Source: Cerrena zonata (taxonomy: Eukaryota > Basidiomycota > Agaricomycetes > Polyporales > Cerrenaceae). Taken from it: a stretch of DNA of 64,000 bases. Made by a program: the position numbers and the translations under genes. The stretch lies in contig JASBNA010000044.1 of the NCBI GenBank assembly GCA_038087015.1, forward strand, positions 62,001-126,000, given 5' to 3'. Below the pieces are notes generated by a model. It saw only the letters and a list, made by a program, of their open reading frames with translations. It was not told the origin of the DNA and searched no databases. How positions within the stretch are numbered: the stretch's first letter is position 1; the number at the start of each line of letters is the position of its first letter. Shown one piece after another: positions 46,201-57,585 of the stretch.

Positions 46201-49200
46201 CTAAGGAATGTTTTCTTTAGTGGTGTATGCGTCGAAAAGCAGGAGGTTGATACAGCCGTCATTGACGGAATTCCCTGCTTCTTCCAAGAGCTGATAACTT
46301 TTCAAAGAGAATTGACGAGAAGCGGTTGGTTGTTGAACGTTACTGCCTTCTAGGAGACCAAATGCGCTTGAGAAAGAAACAGTGTCTCTTCTAGTGGATA
46401 CAAGGATAAGGTCCGAGTTGTTCACGTTATGGATATCACCATCTTGGGTTAATTCTTGTTCGTCTAGCATGATTGAGCTGGCAACCTTGGAGTCATCTAT
46501 ACAGTCTTTGAACGGATTAGTATTATTTGGTTCAGGGAGATTGAACATTGAGGAAACAAGAGGTAAGCCAGAAGCGGAAGGTTTTGAGTATGAGGGTTGA
46601 TTGAGATGGTCATTTACTGGAACACCGTCAACATTCATCTTGATTGTTTCGTCGGTGGGAGCAGGACTCATGTTATTAGTGATATTCAAAGCCGGCGACG
46701 TACTATCACCCAAACTTGTATCGTTAATGTCGATTAATGCAGTAGTTAAGGAACTTTTCATGAGCAAGAGCAAGTCGTAAAGTAAAATTTTCAACTTTTC
46801 ACTTTTAGTCGATAAAAACCTCGAGTTGAGTAACGAGATTAAATTCTTGATAAAAGTGAATTGTTCCCCGTCATGGCGAACGATTATGGAAGTTAATGAT
46901 ATTTTATGAATTATCAAGATTCTTAAGAAAATTGATATACTATCTCCCAAGTACCCACTATTTTTATTTTCAAGAGCAACATCAGAATTCACTGCATGTA
47001 CCAATTTAAGTAAAAACTTTGATAAGTCTTGGAAAAATTTATATGAAGATGGTATATCGTCCATAGAGGATACTGAGAATTTTTTGAAATAATCTTTGAA
47101 AACTGGTAATAAATTCATTGATGATCCTTTCCTTCTTAAATAAATATCTTCATCTGATTTATTAAGATCGGTTGGTTCTCCGCTGAAAAAATTGAATACC
47201 GTGTTACATAAAAATAGATTTTCAAGGGTATTGAAAACTTTCACCTTATATCTCCAATTTAAATAATTGAAAAGTTCACCAAAATAAGAGTTATAGGAAA
47301 GAAATTGAAAGTTTAAATTATCTAGAACCATTTCAACAAATTGTTCGATAGTTTCTTGAAGATTTTCTTCTGTGATCGTCAGAAATCCTTTGCTAGTAAT
47401 TGCTTTTAATAAACATTGAACAATTGGAAGATTGAACTCACTGATTATCTTCATTAATTTGAAAGTATCTTCTTTGCTAGAAATCGGATTTGCTTTCAGA
47501 TATAACAAGTCGTTACATATATCAATGATACTATCCGGATCAAGTTGCTTAGTCAATGTATCAATTGTAAGTTTAGTATGCAAAAAAAAAGAATTTTTTA
47601 AAACAGCATAGACACCTTGCTTATAATTCTCAAGTATATAGGATTGATAAACCGATTCTTTTTGATCCTCCTTTAAAGCTTTAGAAGCAATTAATAGCTC
47701 AGACGTACCATCTTTTATATTATAAAAATATCGAAGCACTTCCAAAAATAAAATTTGATGATTGAGTAAATATTGTCTTTCCAAACTAGTTTGAGTCTCG
47801 AAAAAAATGTCATAGATAAGTATATTACATTTCTTTTGAAACCCTGTATCTTTATTACCAAAGCCTTTTTGAAATATCATGATCAAGTCACGTATTTGCA
47901 AAACTTCATAGATGAGCATTTTTTTGAAATGAATGATAAGTTGTTGAACCTCTTCTGTCACCTTAATTGATTCAATTATATGAGTTTGTAATTGATCCAT
48001 GAATAACAGGGGTTGTTCGGCTTCTAAAATTCTGCTCAAATTGATCAACAATTTAAACAAACTTATTTCTTGACGTTCATTTAGATGAGTTCCATTCTTC
48101 AACATAAATTCACAAATCATTATCACAGACTCTTTTGCCCTTTTCAAGTCCTTGAATGCATTGACATCAACGTTCATGAATTCTATAACTGATAAGGCAT
48201 CATTTATCTCATCTTGGCTCATTAGTTTAGCAGGTGTCTCAATTAATACCTCCAAATCATTTCTGAAATCCTCAGCACTATATTTTTCATTGACTTTATT
48301 ATTTTCTTGCATGTGTATCTTCATTGGCGAGTCAACCATCTCTTTAGCATATAATGGATTATTTTTAGAAATTGACGTCCCATTATTGAATGTAGCTTCG
48401 GAATTTTCAACTGCCCTATTTATAAAATTCCAAACGTCATGAAATCTAAAGTAGTCAGTATCACGATTTTGAAGATCTTTATAATTAATAATGGTTAATT
48501 TAAACAAATCATATCCTGTATTAGCAGACTCATAGTTATTACCGGCAATAAACTTGACAAGTTTAAAATGTCTTATAATCAATTTCGAAATAAAATATAA
48601 GGAGTCAAGATAAAAAATAATAATTTTACCTTCATTTCTTAAGATAAATCTGACAAATACTTTGAAAAAAACTGTTAAATTATCACAAAGTGAATAAAAA
48701 TTATAGATATTAGCAATTATGGATGGAGTCACATGTATCAACCTTGGAGAATTACTAATGCTATTTTTAAGATTAGTGGTAATCCAATTAACAAGCATAA
48801 ACTTGAGTCCAACATTAAGTTCCTTGATATAATCCATATTCTGTTCAATATTATCATCAAAAGAATTATTCAATAACTTATTGATGATTTGTTCTTGCAA
48901 AACCTGTTTACCCTTTTCAAATTTTTCATTGAAATTAAACCCTTGTGGTGTCCACTTTTGTAAAATGCTATTGCACTGTTTATTATTTAAAACAGGAAGA
49001 TTTCTAAGGATAGATAAATGAATATCAACTTGCCTATTGTATTTAGATCCTTCCGGTAAATCAGTATTGGTACCTGGAGTTATATAAAAAATTCCTGATG
49101 CAATTAATTTTCTCAAATATGATGAAATTGCAATAACTTTTAATTGATATAATTCATTAATCAAAACATACAAGTAATAATAATTAACTTCTTCATCATG

Positions 49201-51240
49201 TTTATCCACAACTTCGTAAATAATTTCCATGATTTCATTTTCAAATTCAGCTTTCCAATTATTAGTATTCTTACCACTTAGTTTTTGTAAAACATTTCTT
49301 TTTAGAAAATTACAGATAATTAAAATTTCTTCACTTGATTTTCGATGATCTCTAGTATTGGTAATACACCAATAAATTGTCAACTTCAAATTAGATCTCC
49401 AAGTATTTGAGTTAGGCCAATTATCTGGCTTGGGTCTTAAGTATGATGCAAGCTCATCATTTAATTGAAGTCTATCGAATTGTTCAATAATTTTCAAGCT
49501 ATCATAATTTCTTCTATTTATGAATGTATGATCTCCACTTTCATGATTTTCTTGAATAGCATGGTTATTTTGGTTATTGAGATTTGAAGTTGATGGAGAG
49601 ACTGCGAATGGCAGACCACCAATTGATGCGTTTAAAAAAGAATTTCTTTTAGCAGGTAATCGATTATTGGAAGAAGGTGGAGCCATTTCAATCGAATTAG
49701 AAGTTTGAGATAAGTGTCTCATATTTAACATCAAACTTTCATTTCTATAATTTATCAATTTGAGTTGTCTTTCAATTTCTTCACGATCCTGATCGTTAGT
49801 ATTAAGAGATCGACTACCCAAAAGTATATTATAGAGTACTTCATTTATCAACATCCAATAATTAGGAATGATGAACACGTTTGTATTATATTTGAATAAA
49901 TATTCGACTGAATCAGAAATATGCAGTAAGACTTTTTGTTTTAAATTTGAAGGTAATGCAGCCTTTTCATTAGTTTTATGACTTGATTTTGTTGAGTGAG
50001 CCGGTACTTTCAGAATAAAATAATAATTGAAAAGTAAAAGTTCACTTAATTCTTTACATAAATAATCGAGTTTAAGGATTTCTTTCCAGAAAATTTTCAC
50101 CAAAGTTAAAGCAACCAAAGTTCTTCCATAATCAATTGTAATTTCAATGGGAAACAGATCACTTATATTTTCATCATTATCCGAACGATTCACCGCTAAC
50201 ATTTGAGAAATATTTTGAGGTTCAAGAGGTAGACCATCTCTTAAAAACCTCAATATATTAGAAATAAAATATTCTTTATCTAGCAAACATTCAATGTATA
50301 AAGTTTTCAAATAAGTAAGCAAATAGCCAAGTTTTGAATTGAATAATTGTTTTTTCTCTGGAGAGTTTATATAAGACATTTCTTTTGAGAATTTATATAC
50401 GTAATCCACCACTTGCTGGGTCCATTCTTGTAACCATTGGGACTCGATATATTCTGGAGATTGACCAAAACGAGGATTGGGATGGGGGCTAGCATGAGTC
50501 AGTTGTTTAGATTGGATTTTCCTTCTGAGTATCATCAACTCGCTATATAATGTACATTTCGTAAACCAAATTGCTCTTGTAATTGGAACATTTTTAGAGC
50601 TCAAAGTATCAACCAAAGTTTTATTCTTGATTCCATGAGGAAGTTTATTGGAAATTTTCAGTAAAGGAATATTTGGATTTGCCAAATCTTTCAACCACGA
50701 TTCCTTTTTCAGAGTGGTGAGGGTTACACGAGGAGGTATCTTGAAACTATTAGACTCATAAGTGATCTTGTTAATAACTTCATCTCTTGTTTTATATGCG
50801 TTAGTAAGATGTTGCGATAATTCCTTCAAAATATTATTACAGTTGGCCGTAGATGAAAAAATGGTAGCCTGAATCAAATTTCTTGAAGAGTAATATTCAT
50901 TTGACACTTGTGGTGCTTCAAAAGATCCCTTATTCAAAAAAGTAGCATTATTCATACGTTCTTTCTCTGATTCAGCCTTATCGCTCGGCAAATGATTATG
51001 GTCTTTCCAAGGTTCATAGTCTGGGTATATATTAACGGAATCCGAATTATCATCCTTCTTATTAGCAACCGTCGTATCACCCCCACTTTTCATGGCGTCT
51101 TGATAATTCAATGGATATAATGCAGCATCAGGTCTCTCCATCAGGTATTTCATAGAAAGAATTTCTTCCTTCGTACTATTTGAGAACGACGTCCTATTAT
51201 GAGACGATAAAAGACTGTTTCTATTCTTAAGCTTCGACAT
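46201..51240 (-). CDS. SRB8: Mediator kinase-module subunit Med12 (Srb8)
   Basis: 1679 residues, one uninterrupted frame. The N-terminal Med12 domain is recognisable (PDAALYPLNYQDAMKSG near residues 35-52; KLPHGIKNKTLVDTLSSKNVPITRAIWFTKC near 195-230). The remainder is helical with Asn/Ser-rich linkers. Med12/Srb8 joins Med13, Cdk8 and cyclin C in the reversible Mediator kinase module that represses or activates RNA polymerase II genes. Length is very close to the CTG-clade norm. The start is the ATG at 51240. An intact 5-kb frame here contrasts with the broken genes on both sides. Confidence 0.9.
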   Translation of the reverse strand: MSKLKNRNSLLSSHNRTSFSNSTKEEILSMKYLMERPDAALYPLNYQDAMKSGGDTTVANKKDDNSDSVNIYPDYEPWKDHNHLPSDKAESEKERMNNATFLNKGSFEAPQVSNEYYSSRNLIQATIFSSTANCNNILKELSQHLTNAYKTRDEVINKITYESNSFKIPPRVTLTTLKKESWLKDLANPNIPLLKISNKLPHGIKNKTLVDTLSSKNVPITRAIWFTKCTLYSELMILRRKIQSKQLTHASPHPNPRFGQSPEYIESQWLQEWTQQVVDYVYKFSKEMSYINSPEKKQLFNSKLGYLLTYLKTLYIECLLDKEYFISNILRFLRDGLPLEPQNISQMLAVNRSDNDENISDLFPIEITIDYGRTLVALTLVKIFWKEILKLDYLCKELSELLLFNYYFILKVPAHSTKSSHKTNEKAALPSNLKQKVLLHISDSVEYLFKYNTNVFIIPNYWMLINEVLYNILLGSRSLNTNDQDREEIERQLKLINYRNESLMLNMRHLSQTSNSIEMAPPSSNNRLPAKRNSFLNASIGGLPFAVSPSTSNLNNQNNHAIQENHESGDHTFINRRNYDSLKIIEQFDRLQLNDELASYLRPKPDNWPNSNTWRSNLKLTIYWCITNTRDHRKSSEEILIICNFLKRNVLQKLSGKNTNNWKAEFENEIMEIIYEVVDKHDEEVNYYYLYVLINELYQLKVIAISSYLRKLIASGIFYITPGTNTDLPEGSKYNRQVDIHLSILRNLPVLNNKQCNSILQKWTPQGFNFNEKFEKGKQVLQEQIINKLLNNSFDDNIEQNMDYIKELNVGLKFMLVNWITTNLKNSISNSPRLIHVTPSIIANIYNFYSLCDNLTVFFKVFVRFILRNEGKIIIFYLDSLYFISKLIIRHFKLVKFIAGNNYESANTGYDLFKLTIINYKDLQNRDTDYFRFHDVWNFINRAVENSEATFNNGTSISKNNPLYAKEMVDSPMKIHMQENNKVNEKYSAEDFRNDLEVLIETPAKLMSQDEINDALSVIEFMNVDVNAFKDLKRAKESVIMICEFMLKNGTHLNERQEISLFKLLINLSRILEAEQPLLFMDQLQTHIIESIKVTEEVQQLIIHFKKMLIYEVLQIRDLIMIFQKGFGNKDTGFQKKCNILIYDIFFETQTSLERQYLLNHQILFLEVLRYFYNIKDGTSELLIASKALKEDQKESVYQSYILENYKQGVYAVLKNSFFLHTKLTIDTLTKQLDPDSIIDICNDLLYLKANPISSKEDTFKLMKIISEFNLPIVQCLLKAITSKGFLTITEENLQETIEQFVEMVLDNLNFQFLSYNSYFGELFNYLNWRYKVKVFNTLENLFLCNTVFNFFSGEPTDLNKSDEDIYLRRKGSSMNLLPVFKDYFKKFSVSSMDDIPSSYKFFQDLSKFLLKLVHAVNSDVALENKNSGYLGDSISIFLRILIIHKISLTSIIVRHDGEQFTFIKNLISLLNSRFLSTKSEKLKILLYDLLLLMKSSLTTALIDINDTSLGDSTSPALNITNNMSPAPTDETIKMNVDGVPVNDHLNQPSYSKPSASGLPLVSSMFNLPEPNNTNPFKDCIDDSKVASSIMLDEQELTQDGDIHNVNNSDLILVSTRRDTVSFSSAFGLLEGSNVQQPTASRQFSLKSYQLLEEAGNSVNDGCINLLLFDAYTTKENIP

Positions 51241-51736
51241 TTTGCTTCAGCTAACTTCCAATTCAAATCCAATGCTTCAGAATAAACGTATATCTATCTA
51301 TATATATCTAGCGGGTAATCAACGAATCGATCGGGAAAAAAAAAGAGAGGATCGTTCTGTCGCACAAGCAGTCAAACATTCTGTCTGTGACACTATTCTC
51401 ATAGGAAGAAAAAATAGTAACTAATGCAAAAGTCTTTATCTTAGTTTAAACCATAGACGAATGTGCCAGCGCATTACAAAGAAGGTTATTCCAAAAGTGC
51501 TTTTAGTAGTGATTATATTCATAGGGCACTTCTGTGTGGAAGTGGAATAAAGATGTAGGAACTTTTAATAATACAAACTTGAACAAGAATAGAGCAGGGA
51601 AGAGACAAAGAAAAGCAAACTGCAAATATATATATATATAAGATGTATATACATATACATATGACTATATCTATAATAGTATTGAAACTGTAATTTACAC
51701 AAGTAATGAGAGAGGAAACATATGAAGAAAGGGAAA
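51241..51736. other. Intergenic region between MED12 and MYO5
   Basis: 496 bp with a (TATATC)n-like stretch at 51289-51310 and (AT)n at 51627-51642. The MED12 promoter lies here. No gene was recognised. Confidence 0.5.
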
Positions 51737-54700
51737 TCACCAATCGTCGTCGTCATCTGCATCTTCTTCATCACTATCGTCTCTAGTGGCACCTTGTCTT
51801 TTCTTCAAAGCATCCGCTAAAGAGCCCGCCAAAGTGGTTTCTTCAGTCTTCTTTGCCTTGAGGGCATCGGCCAAACCATTACCAAGGCCTGCACCACCAC
51901 CATTGGCGGTGGCCGAGGCAGTAGATTGAGCTGAAGCAGCCATTGGTGGAGCTGGTGGCGGAGTTGCTTTGGCAGCGGACCCATTACCGAATAAACTAGC
52001 AGGGGGGTCGCAAGGAGTCATGTAGTCTAAAGGAGCCCAACCTTCTTGTGTTTCTTGCAAGTCCTTGACCAACCCCCATTTACCATTGGTGCTTACAACA
52101 TAGACAACATTGTCCTTGACAAGAGGAACAGAGCCGCTGACGGACCCATCATAGTCGTACAATGCTTTGTAGGTTGGATGCTTGGGTTTAGGAGCGGAAG
52201 AGAGCGCTGGAGGAGGAGGAGGTGGTGGTGGAGCAGACTTCTTCGCTGGAGGAGTAGGAGCAACCTTCTTTTGGGGACGTGGAGGTGCAACCGGTTTACT
52301 AGTTTGTTGTGGTTGAGCGGTTTGTTGTTGTGGGAAAGCTGGGGCTGGAGGTGGAACCTTACGTTGAGCTGGTCTTTGAGCTGGTGGGGTTACAACAGGT
52401 TGTGCAACGGGTTGTGCAACAGGTTGTTGCATTTGAGGAGCAGGTGGAATATAAGATTGAGGTTGTTGTTGAATACCTGGTCTGGAAACAGGAGTAGGAG
52501 CCGAATAATTATTTGCTACTCTTCTATTAGCACCCCTATTATAGTATTTACTGTAATCTACTTTACTGCTAACTCCCCTTGGCCTCTTAGGATTAGAGGC
52601 AGATGGAGGCAAACCTTGTCTAACAGTGACACTACCGGATTTATAATGATCACCGTATTCCGGAATGGTTGGATCATTTCCAACAACAAATTTTACAACG
52701 TGAAATTTACCTAGGTTTCTTTTGATATTCAACAGTTGGGCCAATCTTAATAACCAATCCTGGGTTAATCTTCTTTAAATGAGCCAATAATTCAGTCTTG
52801 AAATCTAAATTGATGAAAATATCAGGGGTAGTTGGAGTAGGTGAATGCAAAGACAAGGCAATCCAGTTATCTTGGTGCAGGGACAATCCAACATAATTTA
52901 AAGAACCAATAGGGATGACAAATTCTTTCTGTAATTGCAAACGTTTTTCAACCAATACTTCAGCAACAACATAAAGACTGTTTTTCGTTAAGATGAAGAT
53001 TCTTGGTAATCTCTTAGATGATCTACCGAATTTAGATAATAAAATTTCACCTTTAGCAGAAAAGCTAACTCGTTCACTTATACCAGCTTGATTAACAATA
53101 AACTTACCATACCCAGTGGAGTCATTACATCCAAGATAGTCTCCCATAAAGGCACGAGAACCCAACATGGACATTCTACGACGTTCTTTTCTACCACCGA
53201 GTAACTTAGTACCTTGATCACGGAATTGTTCAAATTGATTACCATGATTTTTAACTCTCCAAGCTCTTTGGATGGTTTTTGCAGCATCATCTTTTCTTTT
53301 AATATAACGTCTCCAAGCTCTTTGAATTCTTGCAGCCATGTTATGCCAATATTTATCTCTCATATCTTCCAAAGCAAACAAAGGTTTCTGGAGTTTTAAT
53401 GAAAACTTTAGTGGTACCCATTTGAAATTCGGAATCAGGGATATGACAAGATCTCAAAATCTCTTTAACTGCAGTGATATCATCACCTTGCCAAATATAA
53501 TCACCAGCATAACCAGTAGCAGGAGATAATAAATAAAATCTTTGGACAAACTTATCAAAAGTAGTACGATAAGCAAAACCAGCTCTTCTAATACGAACAT
53601 TTTCTTTTAACCCTAAATATTTGACTTGATGTAAAACTTGATGGTTATCATATTCTTTAGGTCTTTTTGTTTGATTTGGTTTAATTGTTCTGATATATGA
53701 AGGTTGACATTGAGATAAAGTATCAACCAATAAGTTAGCACTTCTTTTTATTTTATCTGATGCAGGTTTCTGGTCTTTTTTTAGAATCAGTCAAAGCAGC
53801 TAATAATTCTGGAGGAAATAATACACTTATGAATTGATTAGAAGAGGTAGATAAGACTTCCAATAAATCACGTAACATACTATCTTTATTTTTATCAGTC
53901 ATACCAGCAACTTCATAAGTAACGTCCCCAGCATAATGTTTAATGATAAATTTACCTCTACGGTCTTCGAAATGGCGATTACTTGCACCAACCATACTTA
54001 ATCTTTGAGCGAAAACTTGATCAGCGGCGTCAGAATCCGCATGAGCAGTTTTAATTGAATCATTTAAAGCAGCAAATAAACCTGGTTGAGGTCTTGTGGC
54101 TTCGATTAAGTCACAAACAACTTTATTATTGAAATAATCAATAGGGGTCCATTTGATTTGTTCTTGAACGTATTCATCTTGTTCAGCTTTTAAAGTTAAT
54201 TGGATGAAAATTTGTTGTAATTTTTCATTAACATAATTAATACAAATTTGTTCGAAAGAATTTTGTTCGAAAATTTCAAAACCATAAATATCCAAAATAC
54301 CAATAGATTTTTTTTCAACGGATTGATTTTGAGCTTCTAAAGAAAGATTAACTCTTTCCACAATCCATTCGAAAAGATTATTATAGATACCTTTGGCCAA
54401 AGCATCACGACAGAAGAAGCTTGAACAATATTTAAAGGAACATGATAAGTTGAACCTCTTCTCATACCATGAGAAGTTTGCATAACTCTTTCTATTATAC
54501 TTTTCTTTAAAATTTCTGCATCAACGTCTAATAAATAAGCAACGAACTTGGTAACACTTTCATCTCTAATTGCAGCATTACCACTTTCATCTTCAACGAA
54601 GGAGACATTACCAATCCACAAGATTGCTGCCAACATTTTAAAAATGTTATCTTGTTCATGTTGTTGAAGTCCAATTGTTTGCATTGCTCTTAAGGTATCT

Positions 54701-55533
54701 TGGAAATCTTTATTATCATCAACACCATCCACATTGATACATTTTGCGGCTGAAGTATAAATATAGGTTTCTGGTCCTTGTAGACCAAATTGTTGTTTAT
54801 ATTGAGGAGGACAATGTTTAGTAAATTGGTAAAAAATATGAAAATTACGTTCATTAGTAATTTGAGAAACAACTCTTTGTTTTTCCAACAAGTAATTGGT
54901 GATATGAGCAGCAATTGGTTGATAATTAGAAGGATCAAACTGAATTTCGAGATATTTCCCGTGTCTTGAAGAATTATTATTTCTTAAAGTTTTAGCACAA
55001 CCAAATGATTCTAATAAAGGATTGGTAGCTAAAACCATATCTTTGATTCTTGTGATATTACCACTTGCAGCTTGATCATCCACAGAAACATTAGCAATAT
55101 ATTGCATGATTTGTTTAGCAGCTTCAGTTTTACCTGCACCTGATTCACCAGAAATAATTACACATTGATTTTCACCATATGATTTTAAATGATAATACAT
55201 GGTTTCTGCAATGGCGAAAACATGAGGAGGAACTTCTAATCTATTCTTCCCCTTATATTTTTGCATATTTTCATAAGTATAGATTCCTAAATCTTGAAAT
55301 GGATTCACCGAAATCAACACATGTCCAATATAAGTATAGATTGTACTATTCATAAATCTTTTATGTAAATTTTCATTAATTGCTTCATCACTAATCTTTG
55401 ATAACAACGTTAAATCAGAAACACCAACTTCTTTCTTCTTATGAAGATCAAATTCGGCCTTTTTAATCCCACTTTTGGCGGGTGCTTGTTGCTGCTTAGC
55501 TTTATTACGACCACCTCTTTTCACAATAGCCAT
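51737..55533 (-). CDS. MYO5: Class I myosin Myo5 (four frameshifts)
   Basis: Repaired length is 1264 residues. Motor domain with P-loop [13 protein letters not shown] and loop LESFGCAKT; the TEDS-site residue is Ser361 in [10 protein letters not shown], a PAK-type phosphorylation site. Two IQ motifs ([21 protein letters not shown]) lie at about 732-765. TH1 lipid-binding tail, Pro/Gln-rich TH2, SH3 domain at about 1120-1174 (YKALYDYDG to GWAPLDYM) and an acidic Arp2/3-activating end DDDDDW complete it. It drives actin patch assembly and endocytosis. One base is missing near 54409-54412; extra bases lie at 53767-53769, 53380-53382 and 52711-52713. Each correction restores a conserved myosin segment. 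The start is the ATG at 55533. Confidence 0.96.
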
Positions 55534-55857
55534 AATTCAAGTAATCGATCAATAACCTTTCCAATAATCGAATCCAATCGACAAGACTTCGTACCTAATG
55601 GCTAAATCCAAATTCTTAATCTGAAAAAGACAACTAGTCTTAAGAGATATCCTTCTGTTCCGTACTTACTTTTTTTCTCCCGTTGATTTCTGACAAGTTG
55701 AAAGAGCGAGGTGTGTGCAGGATTCAGCGGCGGTGTCTAATAAAAATTTAATGATGTCTACGTTGCAGCCAGAGAGATAAACTACAAGATCTTTGAACAA
55801 AGTACAGGATCTTGAGCAAAGTACAGGATCTTAGGAGTGTAAAGAATTAATGTACAT
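55534..55857. other. Intergenic region between MYO5 and RSA4
   Basis: 324 bp. A roughly 20-bp unit, ACAAGATCTTTGAACAAAGT/ACAGGATCTTGAGCAAAGT, is repeated 2.5 times at 55784-55832. It holds the MYO5 promoter and the RSA4 3' end. Confidence 0.7.
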
Positions 55858-57416
55858 TTAATGAGACCATAATCGGATCATTTTGTCTTTACCACCACTG
55901 GCGACTTTTTTACCATCGATACTCCAGTCTACTGCGTAAACTTCGTCAGAATGGCCGGGTAGATCAACTTTTAATTTTCTAGTTTTGATATCCCAAATTT
56001 TCAATGTAGTATCTTTGGAGCAACTGACCAAGAGCCTGTTATCAGCAGACCAAGCAGTTTGGTAAACTGGAGCAACGTGACCTCTCAAAGTACCAATAAA
56101 GGTACCTTTTAAACCATCCCATATTTTGATTGAGTTATCGAAAGAACTTGATACTATATAACGGCCATCAGGCGAGAAAGAAACATGGTTGACGAGTTTT
56201 TGATGACCAGTCATTCTGCAAACCGGTTTGGAAGATTTCAAAGGTTCCCATAAATACATAGTGAAATCATCACTAGCAGTGACAATACGTTCATTAATAT
56301 TACCACCTAATTTAGCAACTTTTTCATATTCTTGAGTAGCGTTGGCCTTCAATTCTTCTGGGGTTGATTCTTTGGTGTTTTGAAAGTTGATTCATAATTA
56401 AACCCACCTTTGCGCATAGCATAATCGGTGGAAATAGATAAATGGTTTACCCAATGAGCATGACTTTTCAATGTTTGTATACATTTACCATTGGCAGATA
56501 TATCCCATGCTTTGATGGTTTTATCATGAGAACCACTATATAAGATATTTGAACCAGACCATTTAACACACGAAACCGCGTTGGTATGTCCACTCATTGT
56601 GAGTAAACAGACTCTTCTTGAAGTGTCCCAAATTTTAACGGTTCCATCTTTAGAACCAGAACCCAAACGGGGTGTTTCTCCCTTTTTAACCAAGTGCAAT
56701 GGTTCCCAGGTCAAACTGGAGATCCATTTCCCGTGCCCAAGCAATGGCCCTCCCAAAGGTTTACCCAGTTCAGCATCCCATAATCTGACGGTGTTATCCA
56801 TAGAACCGGTGGCAATCATGCTTCCACATGGTGAATATGAAACAACAAGAACCCAATTAGTATGTCCGGATAAAGTCGCAAGTGGAGTTTGGGTATTACA
56901 ATCCCAAATACGAGCAGTGGAATCTCCGGCACCTGAGCACATTCTACCAGAGTTATTAGGTGCAAATTGACAACACAATATGGTGGACCCATGTCCTGCA
57001 ATGGCAGCATTGGACCTCGATATAGGCTTGACTTTGAAAACTGCTCTCGGAGTATACACTAAAGTCATGAAATCTTCGGTGGTTTTAATACCTGGTTTTA
57101 AAACAGAATTATATAAATTATCATTAATATCAATAAGCTTGGGATCAGTATCATCTTCACTCTTCTTATTTAAAAGGGAAAAGCTATATGGAACCGGCTC
57201 ATCGGTTTCACCATTAAGCTGATTTAAAAGTTGTTCAAGTTGCTTTTCACTGATACCACCGGGGACTCTAATTGATCCACCTACTGATTCTCCGGTATCC
57301 GATGCTTGAAACTTGATGAGAACATTGGGCAAATCTTCCGGGATCAAGTCAACATCACGCACCTGTTGTGCTTCTTTCTTTTGTTTTTTGGATGGTGGCG
57401 GTACGAGGGTTGCCAT
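55858..57416 (-). CDS. RSA4: 60S assembly factor Rsa4 (NLE, WD40; one frameshift)
   Basis: Repaired length is 519 residues (S. cerevisiae 515). An N-terminal NLE/UBL domain (VLIKFQASDTGESVGGSIRVP) is followed by eight WD40 repeats, for example SGHTNWVLVVSYSPCGSMIATGSMDNTVRLWD and TGHQKLVNHVSFSPDGRYIVSSSFDNSIKIWDG. Rsa4 links the pre-60S particle to the AAA ATPase Rea1/Mdn1 through its UBL domain. One base is missing in the T4 run at 56378-56381 (A on the coding strand). Restoring it joins ...NYESTFK to NTKESTPEELKANATQEYEK. A PAC-core GATGAGAT at 57494-57501 is about 80 bp upstream. Essential in S. cerevisiae. Confidence 0.96.
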
Positions 57417-57585
57417 TATGTGATTGAGGTATAGTCTATTCGATTCACTTTGATAAGTAAAGTCTTAAATTCGGTATTTTTGAAAAAAAGATAGATGAGA
57501 TGCTTGAAAAAAAAAAAAAAAATGCAAAAAAAAAAAAAAAAAAAAGTATGTGCAGGTTTTGATATTGCAAAAAACCATTGACAGA